In this document: positions 26,268 to 36,143 of the stretch, piece after piece
Numbering within the stretch: the stretch's first letter is position 1
How the letters are laid out: every line of letters begins with the position of its first letter
NCBI RefSeq assembly: GCF_902825235.1
Contig: NZ_CADEAJ010000002.1
Coordinates: 155,738-219,737 of the forward strand
DNA length: 64,000 nt
Source: Bartonella vinsonii subsp. vinsonii
GTDB taxonomy: Bacteria; Pseudomonadota; Alphaproteobacteria; Rhizobiales; Rhizobiaceae
Direction: 5' to 3'
The notes under the pieces: model-generated
What the model was told of the DNA's origin: nothing
The model's input: the letters and a program-made list of their open reading frames with translations, nothing else
The model's database searches: none
Made by a program: the position numbers and the translations under genes

Positions 26268-26390
26268 TTGCATCAGCTATCTTAATAGTTGATGTAAGAA
26301 GACGATCAGGGAACCTCCTCCCCCCCCCCCGCGTGGATCCCTTAGATTGTCTGGCCTGACTGAGGATTTCCTCAGTCAGGCTTTATGTGT
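26268..26390 (+). ncRNA. Candidate small RNA with three hairpins and a C-rich anti-SD loop
   Basis: Three hairpins follow each other. Hairpin 1: 26268-26280 pairs with 26285-26297 (13 bp, two G.U pairs, CTTA loop). Hairpin 2: 26301-26307 pairs with 26345-26351 (7 bp, one G.U), A308 with T342, and GGGA/TCCC plus CC/GG inside (26309-26315 with 26335-26341, one mismatch). Its apical loop starts TCCTCC and contains an 11-C run (26320-26330) and can pair with GGAGG ribosome sites. Hairpin 3 is a 13-bp terminator stem, 26354-26381. The G.U pairs suggest an RNA structure rather than a DNA palindrome. C-rich anti-Shine-Dalgarno loops occur in several alphaproteobacterial small RNAs; I cannot match this one to a named family. 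Confidence 0.75.
26354..26381 (+). terminator. Rho-independent terminator of the candidate small RNA
   Basis: GCCTGACTGAGGA pairs perfectly with TCCTCAGTCAGGC across a two-base gap (about four unpaired in practice), then TTTATG follows. The stem is unusually strong for this AT-rich sequence. The T-run is short. Confidence 0.82.
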
Positions 26391-26592
26391 AAGGTTTGTT
26401 AAAGTCTTATAAGGGGGAGGGTATAGGCACATAGCATTGTGTGGCGTAGAGTGAAGATAATAGTTAAGAGCTGTTTGGCAGGGGGTGCTGTTACGTTATG
26501 CACTCATAAATACATTGTTCTTAATTAAAGATTTGTTAGGTATTGCTAGGGATTTTTTTTCTTTGCAGAATTTGGTACATAGGTAAGAGATA

Positions 26593-26967
26593 ATGGGGTT
26601 TTGCTGGCATCGTGTCGTTTTCAGCTTGTTTATATTTTTCATTTTTGTTGCCAGTCTTTTCGCTTCTCGAAATATTGCAGTTCATAAGTTTTTATTCGGT
26701 CGTTCTTTTTTTTCTCAGCAGGTTGATGTTACAGAGGAAATGCTTCTAGAGAGATTGGCGGTATTGTTTCCAGATATTATAATGCAACTCTCTAAACTGA
26801 ATCCTGAGCAACAGAAGCAGTTGATTGAAGAATTCCGTCGAGATGTAGTTTCTGCTGCATCTGCAAATGGTCAAAGTAGTGAACAGGCTCGTAAGTTGGG
26901 TGAAACTGTTGTTGTGGTTCTATCAAAAGCGATTCTACATCCTTCCATTGCTGATGCTTATTTTTAG
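26593..26967 (+). CDS. Small exported or membrane-anchored protein of unknown function
   Basis: A 124-residue protein starting MGFCWHRVVFSLFIFFIFVA, a hydrophobic signal peptide or anchor (about residues 8-25, possible cleavage near ASLFASR). The mature part is helical and charged (TEEMLLERLAVLFPDIIMQL, NPEQQKQLIEEFRRDVVSAA). GAGATA precedes ATG 26593. It is the first gene after the candidate small RNA and stands alone among gene-free sequence. No family recognised. Confidence 0.6.
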   Translation: MGFCWHRVVFSLFIFFIFVASLFASRNIAVHKFLFGRSFFSQQVDVTEEMLLERLAVLFPDIIMQLSKLNPEQQKQLIEEFRRDVVSAASANGQSSEQARKLGETVVVVLSKAILHPSIADAYF

Positions 26968-27772
26968 TTTTTTAAAAATGTACTTTTGTGTGATCTTAAG
27001 GGTGTTTTTGGGCTTTTCGTGAATTTTAAGATCTTTACTCATTGTATAAGTCCTAAAGATGGGGGGGAATGTGCAAGCTTGGTGGTAGGAAAATATTTGC
27101 ATGAAAATGAGTGATGTGAATTTTTATTCAGGCAGTTTTGGGATTTTTATCTTGCTTCTTTATAGAATTTTCTAAAAAACAGATAGACATAATTATTAAG
27201 TTTTGTTATAGAGTCTAAAATTAATATGTTTATGTATATTGGTGTGCTTCCTATGCGCGATGTTAATTTTGGTAGATAGCTTGTTTAGCAGAGCTTTTTT
27301 GGTAGCCAGTATTTATCAGCCAATGGAAAGCGTTAATAGCGGTTTTTATTCCAAGTCAGACTTTTGTGTTATCAAGGGACCTTGGTGAAGGCGTTCTTGT
27401 TTATCTTGCTTTTTGCAATTATGGAATTGACCTTATAAAGGATTTTAATAATCATATGTAAAAAATAGTAGAGGCATTTTTAATACTGTTTTCGGTTGCT
27501 AAAATTTGAGTGTGTTGTCATTATATCAACAATTTGTAGAGTATATTATCTTTTTTAGCACGTTAAAACTTTCATTATAGTTTCTTTGTTTTTCGATGTT
27601 TTATGAGATATAGAAAGATATATTGAGTAACTTTCTTCGGTTACAAAAAAATATCTTGAAATTGTCTTAATATTTTCATTTTCAAGCCGCTCTTTAGCTT
27701 TCTTTTTCTGTAGAATGCGTCCGCAATACCATTGCGGTTAGGATTTGAGAATGTCTGAGTGAAGAGAAAAAA
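26968..27772. other. Gene-free stretch before the transglycosylase gene
   Basis: About 800 AT-rich bases without an ORF of substance. A G7 run is present near 27061-27067. Near the right end a perfect 7-bp inverted repeat (CCGCAAT-ACC-ATTGCGG, 27721-27737) lies 36 bases upstream of the next start and could be an operator or a leader hairpin. Confidence 0.45.
27721..27737. promoter_or_regulatory. Inverted repeat upstream of the transglycosylase gene
   Basis: CCGCAAT and ATTGCGG are perfect complements separated by ACC, 36 bases before ATG 27773. It is either a short operator or a leader hairpin; no T-run follows, so it is not a terminator. Confidence 0.4.
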
Positions 27773-28282
27773 ATGCAAATTTTGAAACTCCTTTTAAATA
27801 CAGCATTTGCTGTATTTTTTGTGTTTGATATAAGTTGGACTCATACGAGCTTAAATGTTGCAGGTTCAAATAAAAGCTCAGTGACTCCTTCTTCTAAGAT
27901 TCCTGCTCGTCCTTATGAATTTCTTATTCAGAAATTTGCAAATAAGTATAATGTTCCTGTTAACTTAGCGCATGCTGTTGTAAGAATTGAGAGTAATTAT
28001 AAGGCACGTATAAAAGGAGCTGCTGGCGAAATAGGTTTGATGCAAATTAAACCATCTACTGCGCGAGGATTGGGTTTTAATGGTTCTGTCCAAGATCTTT
28101 ATGATCCTGCAACCAATCTTGAATATGGTATGCGTTATTTGGCGCGGGCATATACACTCAGTGGTGGAAATACGTGTGGTACAATCCTTAAATATAATGC
28201 AGGTCATGGGGCAAGAAAAATGAATTCCATTTCAGCAAAATATTGTTCAAAGGTAAAAACTTATCTGGCTTCATTAAAATAA
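27773..28282 (+). CDS. Exported lytic transglycosylase (SLT domain)
   Basis: Periplasmic muramidase-like enzyme that cleaves peptidoglycan to 1,6-anhydro products. The signal peptide is at residues 1-31. The SLT domain starts near residue 46. The catalytic Glu73 is in RIESNYKARI, followed by GEIGLMQIKPSTARGLGF, the NLEYGMRYLARAY block, and YNAG near residue 143. At 169 residues it is a short single-domain enzyme, like VirB1-type or specialised transglycosylases, but no secretion genes are adjacent. The precise role, wall turnover or secretion support, is open. Confidence 0.92.
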   Translation: MQILKLLLNTAFAVFFVFDISWTHTSLNVAGSNKSSVTPSSKIPARPYEFLIQKFANKYNVPVNLAHAVVRIESNYKARIKGAAGEIGLMQIKPSTARGLGFNGSVQDLYDPATNLEYGMRYLARAYTLSGGNTCGTILKYNAGHGARKMNSISAKYCSKVKTYLASLK

Positions 28283-28289
28283 AAAGTGC

Positions 28290-28333
28290 CTTGAAGGTGC
28301 TATGTTTGCTTGAAAATATCTTGAAGGTGCTAT
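28290..28333 (+). repeat. Short direct repeat between the transglycosylase gene and rnpB
   Basis: CTTGAAGGTGCTAT occurs at 28290-28303 and again at 28320-28333, a 30-base period, directly after the stop codon and before rnpB. It looks like a local duplication. No hairpin with a T-run forms, so it is not a terminator. Confidence 0.6.
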
Positions 28334-28366
28334 TTGCACGTGACGAAAAATGTTTTATAAAGGATG

Positions 28367-28758
28367 TGTCAGTCGGCTGGGCAGCCGCGCTTGTTTCATG
28401 CTTAAAGGCGTGCAGGTGAGGAAAGTCCGGGCTCCACGGAAAAACGGTGCCGGGTAACACCCGGCGGGGGCGACCCTAGGGAAAGTGCCACAGAAAGCAA
28501 ACCGCCTATTTTTATAGGTAAGGGTGAAAGGGTGGGGTAAGAGCCCACCGCGCATTCAGTAATGAATGTGGCAAGGTAAACCCCACCGGGAGCAAGACCA
28601 AATAGAAATGACGCGCAAGGCTTAACTTGCAGCCGGTTTCCGGGCGAGTCATTCGGGTAGGTTGCACGAGGCGGATGGTAACATCCGTCCCAGATGAATG
28701 GTTGCCATGGAAAGTGTGAGCTTTACCATACAGAACCCGGCTTATAGGCCGACTGATA
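28367..28758 (+). ncRNA. rnpB: RNase P RNA (class A)
   Basis: Catalytic RNA that trims the 5' leaders of tRNAs. The ends pair as helix P1 (TCAGTCGGC at 28369-28377 with GCCGACTGA at 28748-28756). The conserved core blocks are present in order: GAGGAAAGTCCGGGCTCC (CR I), the ACAGAAA segment (CR II), GGTAAACCCCACC with GAGCAAGACCAAATAG (CR III), the GGCTTA region, and ACAGAACCCGGCTTATAGGCCGACT (CR V). It is about 390 nt, normal for alphaproteobacteria. Exact ends are estimated from P1. Confidence 0.97.
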
Positions 28759-28947
28759 TTTCATGATTGAATTCTCTTTGATTGATAGTGTCATGAATTT
28801 TTCTATGAAGTGTATACTCAAATGAAGAGTATTTTTTTACAACTATAACATTTCTTTAAGTATACTGCATTAGAATGTGCATCAGGTTCACTTTCGCTTT
28901 CATTGTGATAGATATGAGAGTTAAAGTTTTAGGTATTCTGACGTCAA

Positions 28948-29997
28948 TTGCCTTTGGTGGCTGTTGATTTGAAGAAGCATAAATCAAGACGGATTATTTT
29001 GACAAAACAAGTTCATAAAGCTGAACGCCATATTCCAGTGTTGTTACAGCCAGTTTTAGCTGGGCTTATGCCATTGGTTGGAGCAAGAGTGATTGATGGC
29101 ACCTTTGGTGCTGGTGGTTATACACGTGCTCTGTTAAAAGAGGGAGCAGAGGTTATTGCTCTTGATCGTGATCCTCATGCTATTAGCGAAGGACAATCGC
29201 TTGTTGATGAATTTTTTCCAAGACTTCGTTTGGTGCAAATGGAATTTTCACAGTTGGATCGCATCGTTGAAGAAAAGGTAGATGCTGTTATTTTAGATAT
29301 TGGTGTCTCTTCAAGGCAGCTTGATGAAGCTGAGAGGGGCTTTTCTTTTCAAAAAGATGGTCCATTAGATATGCGAATGGCTCAGACTGGTTTTACTGCC
29401 GCAGATGTTGTGAATCGTTTAAAAGGGAATGAGTTAGCTCGAATCTTTAAAATATTAGGAGAGGAACGCTATGCGGGTCGAATTGCACGGATGATTGAAA
29501 AGCGTCGCTGCATTCAGCCCTTTTTACGTACAGGTGATCTTGCTCACGCTATCGAAACATTGGTGGGCCGTAAAAGCGGAGACCGCATTCATCCTGCAAC
29601 GCGTGTTTTTCAGGCTCTTCGCATTTATGTTAATGATGAAATTAGTGAACTTGCGCGTGGCTTATTTGCTGCTGAACGTGTTTTAAAAGCAGGAGGCCGT
29701 TTAGGTGTTGTGAGTTTTCATTCTCTTGAAGATCGTATGGTTAAAAGATTTTTTTCTGCTCGTTCAGGAGAGCGTGTGAGATCGCGCTATCTTCCTGAAG
29801 TAGAGACGGCTCCAGCAACATTTTTTCCTTTGTTTAAAGGTGGCATAACTGCAAATGAAGAGGAGTTGCAGCAAAATCCTCGTTCACGTTCTGCGCGATT
29901 GCGTATTGGTGTACGCACAAAGGCAGAGAGCCTTAGCACAGATATGAAATTATTTGGTATGGCAGAGATTGCTCGTTTTGAAGGCAGCAAGAAATGA
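28948..29997 (+). CDS. rsmH: 16S rRNA (cytosine-1402-N4)-methyltransferase
   Basis: Methylates C1402 of 16S rRNA in the decoding centre; first gene of the dcw cluster. SAM-binding motif [13 protein letters not shown] lies near residue 54, followed by [12 protein letters not shown] motif II ([10 protein letters not shown]), [18 protein letters not shown] and the C-terminal [13 protein letters not shown]. The frame begins at a TTG (28948), with an in-frame GTG at 28957. Neither has a strong ribosome site, so the start is uncertain within a few codons. Its stop overlaps the ftsL start by four bases (ATGA). mraZ, often upstream, is not present. Confidence 0.96.
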   Translation: MPLVAVDLKKHKSRRIILTKQVHKAERHIPVLLQPVLAGLMPLVGARVIDGTFGAGGYTRALLKEGAEVIALDRDPHAISEGQSLVDEFFPRLRLVQMEFSQLDRIVEEKVDAVILDIGVSSRQLDEAERGFSFQKDGPLDMRMAQTGFTAADVVNRLKGNELARIFKILGEERYAGRIARMIEKRRCIQPFLRTGDLAHAIETLVGRKSGDRIHPATRVFQALRIYVNDEISELARGLFAAERVLKAGGRLGVVSFHSLEDRMVKRFFSARSGERVRSRYLPEVETAPATFFPLFKGGITANEEELQQNPRSRSARLRIGVRTKAESLSTDMKLFGMAEIARFEGSKK

Positions 29998-30398
29998 CAG
30001 TTTTTCGTACATTTGATATGATTTTAGTGATGATTATGATTTGTATGGCAGGTCTTACTTATAAGGTAAAATATGATGTTCAAAAACGGATAAGCGAAAT
30101 TCGTCGTCTTGAACATGAAATTGCTGCAGAAAAAAATACGGTGAATTTGCTTCATGCTGAATGGGCCGTGATGATAGAGCCTTCACGCATGCAAAAACTT
30201 GCAAGGCGTTATCAAAAAGAGCTTGGTTTAGAGATTATACAGCCTCGCCAAATTGTGGAATTTGAGGATATTCCGGCACGTGATCATGATCAAATTGAAG
30301 AAGTCATTAAACAAAATATCTTGGAGGAAAGTAAGGATATTTTGGCGAATAATCATGCTTCTCAGGTAAATGGCGGTGTTCAAAAAGGCGTGCAGTGA
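29994..30398 (+). CDS. ftsL: Cell division protein FtsL
   Basis: A 134-residue bitopic divisome protein. A short N-terminus and one membrane helix (residues 5-24, [20 protein letters not shown]) are followed by a periplasmic coiled coil ([20 protein letters not shown]...) and the family segment [20 protein letters not shown]. It links FtsQ/B to FtsWI activation. The assignment rests on topology, the W-x-x-x-P-x-R-x-x-x-LA pattern and its place between rsmH and ftsI. The start overlaps the rsmH stop and the end overlaps the ftsI start, so translation is probably coupled. Confidence 0.92.
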   Translation: MTVFRTFDMILVMIMICMAGLTYKVKYDVQKRISEIRRLEHEIAAEKNTVNLLHAEWAVMIEPSRMQKLARRYQKELGLEIIQPRQIVEFEDIPARDHDQIEEVIKQNILEESKDILANNHASQVNGGVQKGVQ

Positions 30399-32140
30399 TG
30401 AAATCATACTTTTTATTCTCGCAGAAAAAAAAGCACTTAAAGACCCCGTTGGATGTACATAACTTTCCCGTTCGTCGTTCGTATTCTAGTCGTGCACGCT
30501 TGCTTTTTTCTTTGCTCTGTTTCCTTATTTTATATGGTGTTATGGGGGCTTGCCTTATTTCTTATGGTCTTGAAGGTGGGCAGATTGAAGAAGCAAAAGG
30601 GCCAACTGTCCTTCAGTTAACTGCACGCCCTGATATTATTGATCGTAATAACCGTTTATTGGCAACGGATATTAAGACTTATTCGCTTTTTGCGGAACCA
30701 CGACGCATTCTTGATGTAGATGAAACAATCGAATTGCTTTCAACAGTTTTGCCCGATCTTAATTGGCAGGAAACTTATAAACGTCTCAAAAAAAAATCCA
30801 GTTTTTCTTGGATTCAACGTGGCTTAACACCAACGCAAAAGACGCAAATTATGGCTCTTGGTATTCCAGGAATTGGTTTTCGTACTGAAATTCGTCGTTT
30901 TTATCCAAGTGGATCAGTGTTTTCGCATATTCTCGGCATGGTTAATGTTGATAATCAGGGCATAGCGGGGATGGAAAAATATATTGATGATGCAGGTTTG
31001 AGTGCTTTGCGTGCTGCTGGTCTTGCAACTGAAGAAGCGTTAAAGCCTGTTCAGCTTTCGATTGATGTACGTATTCAGACCATTGTGCATGATGAACTTA
31101 GGGAGGCAATGAAGCGTTATAAAGCGCTTGCTGCGGGAGCTGTTCTTTTAAATATCCACACTGGTGAAGTTTTGGCTTTGGCATCACTACCAGATTTTGA
31201 TCCAGGAAACCCCGTTGAAGCTCTCAAAAGTGATCGCTTCAATCGAATGACCGCTGGAACTTTTGAAATGGGCTCTATCATTAAAAGTTTTACAACCGCA
31301 ATGGCGCTTGATTCAGGGCTTTTTCATTTAAAGAGCGTCATTGATGCTTCACAGCCTCTTCAAGCAGGACAGAATTATTTTATCCGTGATTTTCATGGAA
31401 AAAATCGTCCTTTAGCACTTTGGGAGGTTTTTATTTATTCCTCTAACATTGGTTCTGCTAAGGAGGCATTGGCGGTAGGGATCGATGGACATCGTGATTT
31501 TTTGAGACGACTTGGTTTACTTGATCGATTGACAACAGAATTGCCTGAAGTTGCCCATCCTGTTGTGCCACGTCATTGGAAGGATATCCATTCTATGACG
31601 ATTGCTTTTGGACATGGGATGGCAACAACACCTTTGCAAACAGCAGTAGGAGCTGCTGCTTTAATGAATGATGGATGGTTGATTGACCCCACCTTTTTGA
31701 AACGCACACAAGCAGAAGCTGTAAAATATGCAAAACAAGTTTTAAAACCTAAAACGAGTGAAAATATGCGTTATCTTTATAAGTTAAATAGCGATATTGG
31801 CTCTGGGCGTAATGCAAAAGTAGAAGGTTATCGGGTTGGTGGTAAGACCGGAACAGCTGAAAAAGTTGAAAATGGGAAATATTCTAAAACAAAAAACTTC
31901 AATAGTTTTCTTGCTGCTTTTCCTATTGAGAATCCTGCTTATGTTGTTTTAACAATTATCGATGAACCTCAACCTGAAGATGGACAGCGCTCAGCAACAG
32001 CAGCAATGAATGCAGGGCCAATGCTTGCTAATATTATTCGCCGTTCAGCGAGTTTTTTGGGAATAAAACCAGATTTTGAAAAAGAATACGAACCTCTTTT
32101 GAACACAAACAACAGTTCGAGTTTCGTTAAACAACAGTAA
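30395..32140 (+). CDS. ftsI: Peptidoglycan D,D-transpeptidase FtsI (PBP3)
   Basis: Septal class B penicillin-binding protein that cross-links peptidoglycan at the division site. One N-terminal helix (about residues 35-57) is followed by the dimerisation/pedestal domain and the transpeptidase domain. The three active-site motifs are Ser294-I-I-Lys297, Ser349-Ser-Asn351 and Lys484-Thr-Gly486. The start is GTG 30395 or ATG 30398, both overlapping or touching the ftsL stop; length 581 or 580. It works with FtsW, encoded further down the cluster. Target of beta-lactams in the family. Confidence 0.97.
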   Translation: MMKSYFLFSQKKKHLKTPLDVHNFPVRRSYSSRARLLFSLLCFLILYGVMGACLISYGLEGGQIEEAKGPTVLQLTARPDIIDRNNRLLATDIKTYSLFAEPRRILDVDETIELLSTVLPDLNWQETYKRLKKKSSFSWIQRGLTPTQKTQIMALGIPGIGFRTEIRRFYPSGSVFSHILGMVNVDNQGIAGMEKYIDDAGLSALRAAGLATEEALKPVQLSIDVRIQTIVHDELREAMKRYKALAAGAVLLNIHTGEVLALASLPDFDPGNPVEALKSDRFNRMTAGTFEMGSIIKSFTTAMALDSGLFHLKSVIDASQPLQAGQNYFIRDFHGKNRPLALWEVFIYSSNIGSAKEALAVGIDGHRDFLRRLGLLDRLTTELPEVAHPVVPRHWKDIHSMTIAFGHGMATTPLQTAVGAAALMNDGWLIDPTFLKRTQAEAVKYAKQVLKPKTSENMRYLYKLNSDIGSGRNAKVEGYRVGGKTGTAEKVENGKYSKTKNFNSFLAAFPIENPAYVVLTIIDEPQPEDGQRSATAAMNAGPMLANIIRRSASFLGIKPDFEKEYEPLLNTNNSSSFVKQQ

Positions 32141-32178
32141 AATTAATATAAATATTAATATAAATAAGGTGTGTTATC

Positions 32179-33630
32179 ATGTTGTTTGGAACAGTTTTTC
32201 CAGAATGTATTGAGGATGAAAATCTTTCTTCAATAGAAATAACAGGAATAAGTGCAGATTCTCGGCAAGTTTTGCCGGGATATGTTTTTGTGGCTGTGCA
32301 AGGAAAGCAAGGTGATGGCAAAGATTATATAAATGATGCACTAAAGCGTGGTGCACGAGCAATCGTTACGGATTGCTCTGTTGTTTTTGAGAATTTATCT
32401 GTTCCAATTTTACGCGTTTGTGATGTTCGTCATAGTTTAGCGATGGCAGCTGCACGTTTTTATGGTTCTCAACCTGAAACGGTTGTGGCTGTGACAGGGA
32501 CAAGCGGAAAAACATCTGTTGTCTCTTTTACTCGGCAAATTTGGACTCATGTTGGATTTTGTGCCGCCAGCATAGGGACAGTAGGCGTTGTTTCTCCTCA
32601 CAGGAATGATTCTGGTTCTCTCACAACACCTGATCCTGTAGTCTTACAGCGCCTCCTTTATGAAATCTCCAATGAAGGTGTTACACATGCAGCCCTTGAA
32701 GCATCTTCGCATGGGCTTGATCAATGTCGACTTGACGGAGTCCGTTTAACTGCTGGTGCCTTTACCAATTTAGGGCGTGATCATATGGATTATCACACGA
32801 GCGTAGAGGATTATTTGCGTGCTAAAATGAGGCTCTTTGATACACTTTTGCCTCAAGATTTTCCTGCTTTGATTTTTGCGGATGATGTTTATTCGCAAAA
32901 GGTTATTGATACGATTACAAAAGCACGCCGCCGTGTCTTGACAATTGGTCGTAAGGGGCAATTTATCACGATTAATCGTATTGAACATCAACGCTCAAAA
33001 CAGTGTGTTGAATGTCGTGTGGAAAATAATATTTATACATTTGATTTGCCTTTGGCTGGAGATTTTCAGGTAGCTAATGCACTTATGGCAGCGGGGTTAG
33101 CAATTGCAACAGGTGTCTCTCCTGAGAAGGTTTTTCGTGCGCTTGAAACTTTGCAGGGAGCTCCTGGGCGATTAGAATTGGTTGGAAAGACAGAAGATAA
33201 TGCGCCTGTTTATATAGATTATGCGCATAAACCAGAAGCTTTAGAGCAGGTATTGCTTTCTGTTCGCCCTTTTACACAGGAGCGTTTAATTCTTGTTTTT
33301 GGTTGTGGTGGTGATCGTGATCGGGGAAAAAGACCATTGATGGGAAAAATTGCGGAACAGAAGGCTGATATTGTTATTGTAACAGACGATAATCCGCGCA
33401 CAGAAATACCAGAAAAAATCCGCAGGGATATTTTACAAGCAGTCCCAAGAGCAATAGAAATTGCAGATCGTGGTGAAGCTATTCGTTATGCGGTTGGGCT
33501 ACTGAAAGCAGGGGATACTTTAATTATTGCTGGAAAAGGACATGAGAATGGTCAGATTATAGGGCAAAAAACAACTCCTTTTTCAGATCGCCTAAGAGCG
33601 ATTGATGCTTTGCAGGAGCGCAATAAATGA
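32179..33630 (+). CDS. murE: UDP-MurNAc-tripeptide synthetase (meso-DAP adding)
   Basis: Cytoplasmic ligase adding the third residue to UDP-MurNAc-L-Ala-D-Glu. The ATP loop GTSGKTS is at residues 107-113. The DNPR motif at 404-407 ([11 protein letters not shown]) is the known determinant for meso-diaminopimelate rather than lysine, so the wall is DAP type. 483 residues. ATG 32179 has AGGTG upstream. The 38-base gap after ftsI is the first break in the coupled part of the cluster; the stop overlaps the murF start by four bases. Confidence 0.97.
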   Translation: MLFGTVFPECIEDENLSSIEITGISADSRQVLPGYVFVAVQGKQGDGKDYINDALKRGARAIVTDCSVVFENLSVPILRVCDVRHSLAMAAARFYGSQPETVVAVTGTSGKTSVVSFTRQIWTHVGFCAASIGTVGVVSPHRNDSGSLTTPDPVVLQRLLYEISNEGVTHAALEASSHGLDQCRLDGVRLTAGAFTNLGRDHMDYHTSVEDYLRAKMRLFDTLLPQDFPALIFADDVYSQKVIDTITKARRRVLTIGRKGQFITINRIEHQRSKQCVECRVENNIYTFDLPLAGDFQVANALMAAGLAIATGVSPEKVFRALETLQGAPGRLELVGKTEDNAPVYIDYAHKPEALEQVLLSVRPFTQERLILVFGCGGDRDRGKRPLMGKIAEQKADIVIVTDDNPRTEIPEKIRRDILQAVPRAIEIADRGEAIRYAVGLLKAGDTLIIAGKGHENGQIIGQKTTPFSDRLRAIDALQERNK

Positions 33631-35048
33631 CAGTTTTATGGGATAAACAAGCGCTTGTTTCTGCAATTGATGGCTTTGTAGTGGGGAGCATGCCAGAAAC
33701 TTTTTCTGGGGTTTCTATTGATAGTCGTACTCTTACAGAAGGTGATATTTTTTTCTGTATTAAAGGGCATCATCTTGATGGTCATGATTTTGCTGCGCAA
33801 GCTTATGCACGAGGTGCAGGCGTTCTTGTTGTTGCGGAAAATCGTTTGTCTGATATGGAAAAAATATCCGTTCCACTGCTTGTTGTCCCTGATGTTTTAC
33901 AAGCTTTAGAACAACTTGCACAAGCCGCACGCAAGCGTTCAAGAGCTAAGATTATAGCGATAACAGGTTCTGTTGGAAAAACAACGACAAAAGAGGCTCT
34001 CAAACAAGTGCTTGCAACTGTTGGAAATGTTCATGCGAATCTTGCTTCTTTGAATAATCACTGGGGAGTGCCGCTTACTTTGGCACGGATGCCTGTGGAG
34101 AGTGATTATGGTATCTTTGAAATTGGTATGAATCATAAAGATGAAATTCGCCCTCTTGTTAAGCTGGTTCATCCTCATGTGGCTCTTATTACGCATATTT
34201 CTGCTGGGCATATGGGTTTCTTCAAAAATCTTGAAGAAATTGCAGATGCAAAAGCTGAAATCTTTGAAGGGTTAGATGAGGAAGGTATTACCATTTTAAA
34301 CGCGGATCATGATTTTTTTTCTTATTTAGTTCAAAAGGCAAAGCAATGTGGTGTGAAAAAGATCTTAAGCTTTGGTGAGACTGAAAATTGTGATTATCAA
34401 GCGCGGGATATACGTCTTTTAACAGATTATTCTTCTATGCGTGTCCATATTTCTGGACAAGATAGGGTGATTAAGATTGGTGCTCCCGGACGCCATATTC
34501 TCCAAAATAGTTTAGGTATTCTTGCCATTTGTGATGCCATTGGCGTTGATTTGGAACGTGTTTTGCGTTCTTTGAGCTGTTTTTCTCTTCAAAAGGGGCG
34601 TGGTATTCGTTATCAATTGTCTTTGCCAAGTGGGGGCGAATTTCATTTAATTGATGAAAGCTATAATGCTAATCCCGCTTCTATGTGTGCTGCTCTTGAT
34701 TTGCTTTCTACAGGGCCAGTAGGGGAAGGGGGGAGGCGAATTGCTATTTTAGGGGATATGTTGGAGTTAGGCATTTATAGTGAAAAACTCCATCGTGATC
34801 TCGTAAAGCCGGTGTCTCTTTCTGGTGCTGATCTGGTTTTTTTATTTGGTGAGGCAATGAAATTTTTAGCCACTGATCTGTCCACATATGTGAAGGTTCA
34901 GTATGCTGAAAATATTGAACAAATTTTACCGCTTATTTTTGCAGAAATTTCCAATGGAGATCTGCTTATGGTTAAATCATCCCATAGTCTTTATTCATCA
35001 AATATTGTGACTGCACTGCTTGATCGCTATCCAAGAGTTTCTCTCTAA
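33627..35048 (+). CDS. murF: UDP-MurNAc-pentapeptide synthetase (D-Ala-D-Ala adding)
   Basis: Adds D-Ala-D-Ala to the UDP-MurNAc-tripeptide, completing the pentapeptide. The Mur ligase ATP loop reads [12 protein letters not shown] near residue 113, followed by the N-N-x-x-G-x-P segment ([13 protein letters not shown]) and the [12 protein letters not shown] block. The C-terminal ligase domain has [11 protein letters not shown]. 473 residues, start ATG 33627 within the murE stop. It uses the dipeptide made by ddlB, about 9 kb downstream in the same cluster. Confidence 0.97.
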   Translation: MTVLWDKQALVSAIDGFVVGSMPETFSGVSIDSRTLTEGDIFFCIKGHHLDGHDFAAQAYARGAGVLVVAENRLSDMEKISVPLLVVPDVLQALEQLAQAARKRSRAKIIAITGSVGKTTTKEALKQVLATVGNVHANLASLNNHWGVPLTLARMPVESDYGIFEIGMNHKDEIRPLVKLVHPHVALITHISAGHMGFFKNLEEIADAKAEIFEGLDEEGITILNADHDFFSYLVQKAKQCGVKKILSFGETENCDYQARDIRLLTDYSSMRVHISGQDRVIKIGAPGRHILQNSLGILAICDAIGVDLERVLRSLSCFSLQKGRGIRYQLSLPSGGEFHLIDESYNANPASMCAALDLLSTGPVGEGGRRIAILGDMLELGIYSEKLHRDLVKPVSLSGADLVFLFGEAMKFLATDLSTYVKVQYAENIEQILPLIFAEISNGDLLMVKSSHSLYSSNIVTALLDRYPRVSL

Positions 35049-35068
35049 TTTAAAAGGTTTTTTGTACT

Positions 35069-36139
35069 ATGATGCTGTTTCTTTCTTCGTTTAGTGATTG
35101 GCTTCCAGGCGTCAATGTTTTTCGTTATATTACTTTTCGCACGATAGCCGCGATGCTTACATCAGGGCTTATTGTGTTTTTATTTGGTCCTAGCATTATT
35201 GCTTCTCTTAAATTACGGCAGGGAAAAGGGCAGCCAATTCGCGCTGATGGTCCTCAAACACATTTTAAGAAGGCAGGAACGCCTACCATGGGCGGATTGA
35301 TGATTTTAACGGGCACTGTGGTATCGGCACTTTTATGGTGTAATTTATCAAATCTTTATTTTTGGGTATCTCTCTTTGTTATGCTGTCTTTTGGGGCAAT
35401 TGGTTTTTATGATGATTATCTTAAGGTGACAAAACAAACACACAAAGGATTTTCCGGTAAAGCACGGTTGAGTTTAGAGTTTTTGGTTGCAGCGATTGCT
35501 GCTTTTGTTCTCTTACAGGTTGGTTCTCCTGGATTGGCTCTGCCTTTTGTGAAAGAGTATTTCATCAATTTGAGCTGGTTTTTCATTCCTTTTTCTGCTT
35601 TTGTCGTTGTCGCAACTGGTAATGCGGTAAATTTGACGGATGGTCTTGATGGGCTTGCTATCGTTCCTGTGATGGTTGCGGCCCTGTCTTTTGCTCTGAT
35701 TTCTTATCTTTCTGGTAATATCAATTTTGCGGATTATCTCCAAATTCGGTATGTATCAGGAACAGGTGAATTGGCTGTTTTATTGGGAGCTGTTGTTGGT
35801 GCGGGGCTTGGCTTTTTATGGTTCAATGCGCCACCTGCGGCTATTTTTATGGGGGATACTGGTTCGTTGGCTCTTGGCGGGCTTTTGGGTATTGTCGCTG
35901 TTGCAACTAAACATGAAATTGTTTTGGCTCTTATTGGTGGACTTTTTGTCCTGGAGGGGTTTTCGGTGGTTATTCAAGTTGGTTATTTCAAATTAACAAA
36001 AAAACGTGTATTTCTTATGGCGCCGATACACCATCATTTTGAGAAAAAAGGGTGGACTGAAAGTCAAATTGTAATACGCTTTTGGATTATTTCAATTGTT
36101 CTTGCTCTCATCGGTCTCTCAACACTTAAATTGCGGTAA
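35069..36139 (+). CDS. mraY: Phospho-MurNAc-pentapeptide translocase
   Basis: Integral membrane enzyme that transfers phospho-MurNAc-pentapeptide to undecaprenyl phosphate, forming lipid I. About ten membrane helices in 356 residues. Signature motifs are [15 protein letters not shown] near residue 70, the DDYLKVTK acidic motif, [14 protein letters not shown] near 190, [12 protein letters not shown] near 265, and [12 protein letters not shown] at the C-terminal loop. ATG 35069 has AAAGG about 12 bases upstream. Only a few bases separate its stop from the likely murD start. Confidence 0.97.
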   Translation: MMLFLSSFSDWLPGVNVFRYITFRTIAAMLTSGLIVFLFGPSIIASLKLRQGKGQPIRADGPQTHFKKAGTPTMGGLMILTGTVVSALLWCNLSNLYFWVSLFVMLSFGAIGFYDDYLKVTKQTHKGFSGKARLSLEFLVAAIAAFVLLQVGSPGLALPFVKEYFINLSWFFIPFSAFVVVATGNAVNLTDGLDGLAIVPVMVAALSFALISYLSGNINFADYLQIRYVSGTGELAVLLGAVVGAGLGFLWFNAPPAAIFMGDTGSLALGGLLGIVAVATKHEIVLALIGGLFVLEGFSVVIQVGYFKLTKKRVFLMAPIHHHFEKKGWTESQIVIRFWIISIVLALIGLSTLKLR

Positions 36140-36143
36140 AACT

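Noticed and set aside
28188..28555. Open frames antisense to rnpB
   Set aside because: They are fully explained by the structured RNA and its G/C-rich stems; no protein character.
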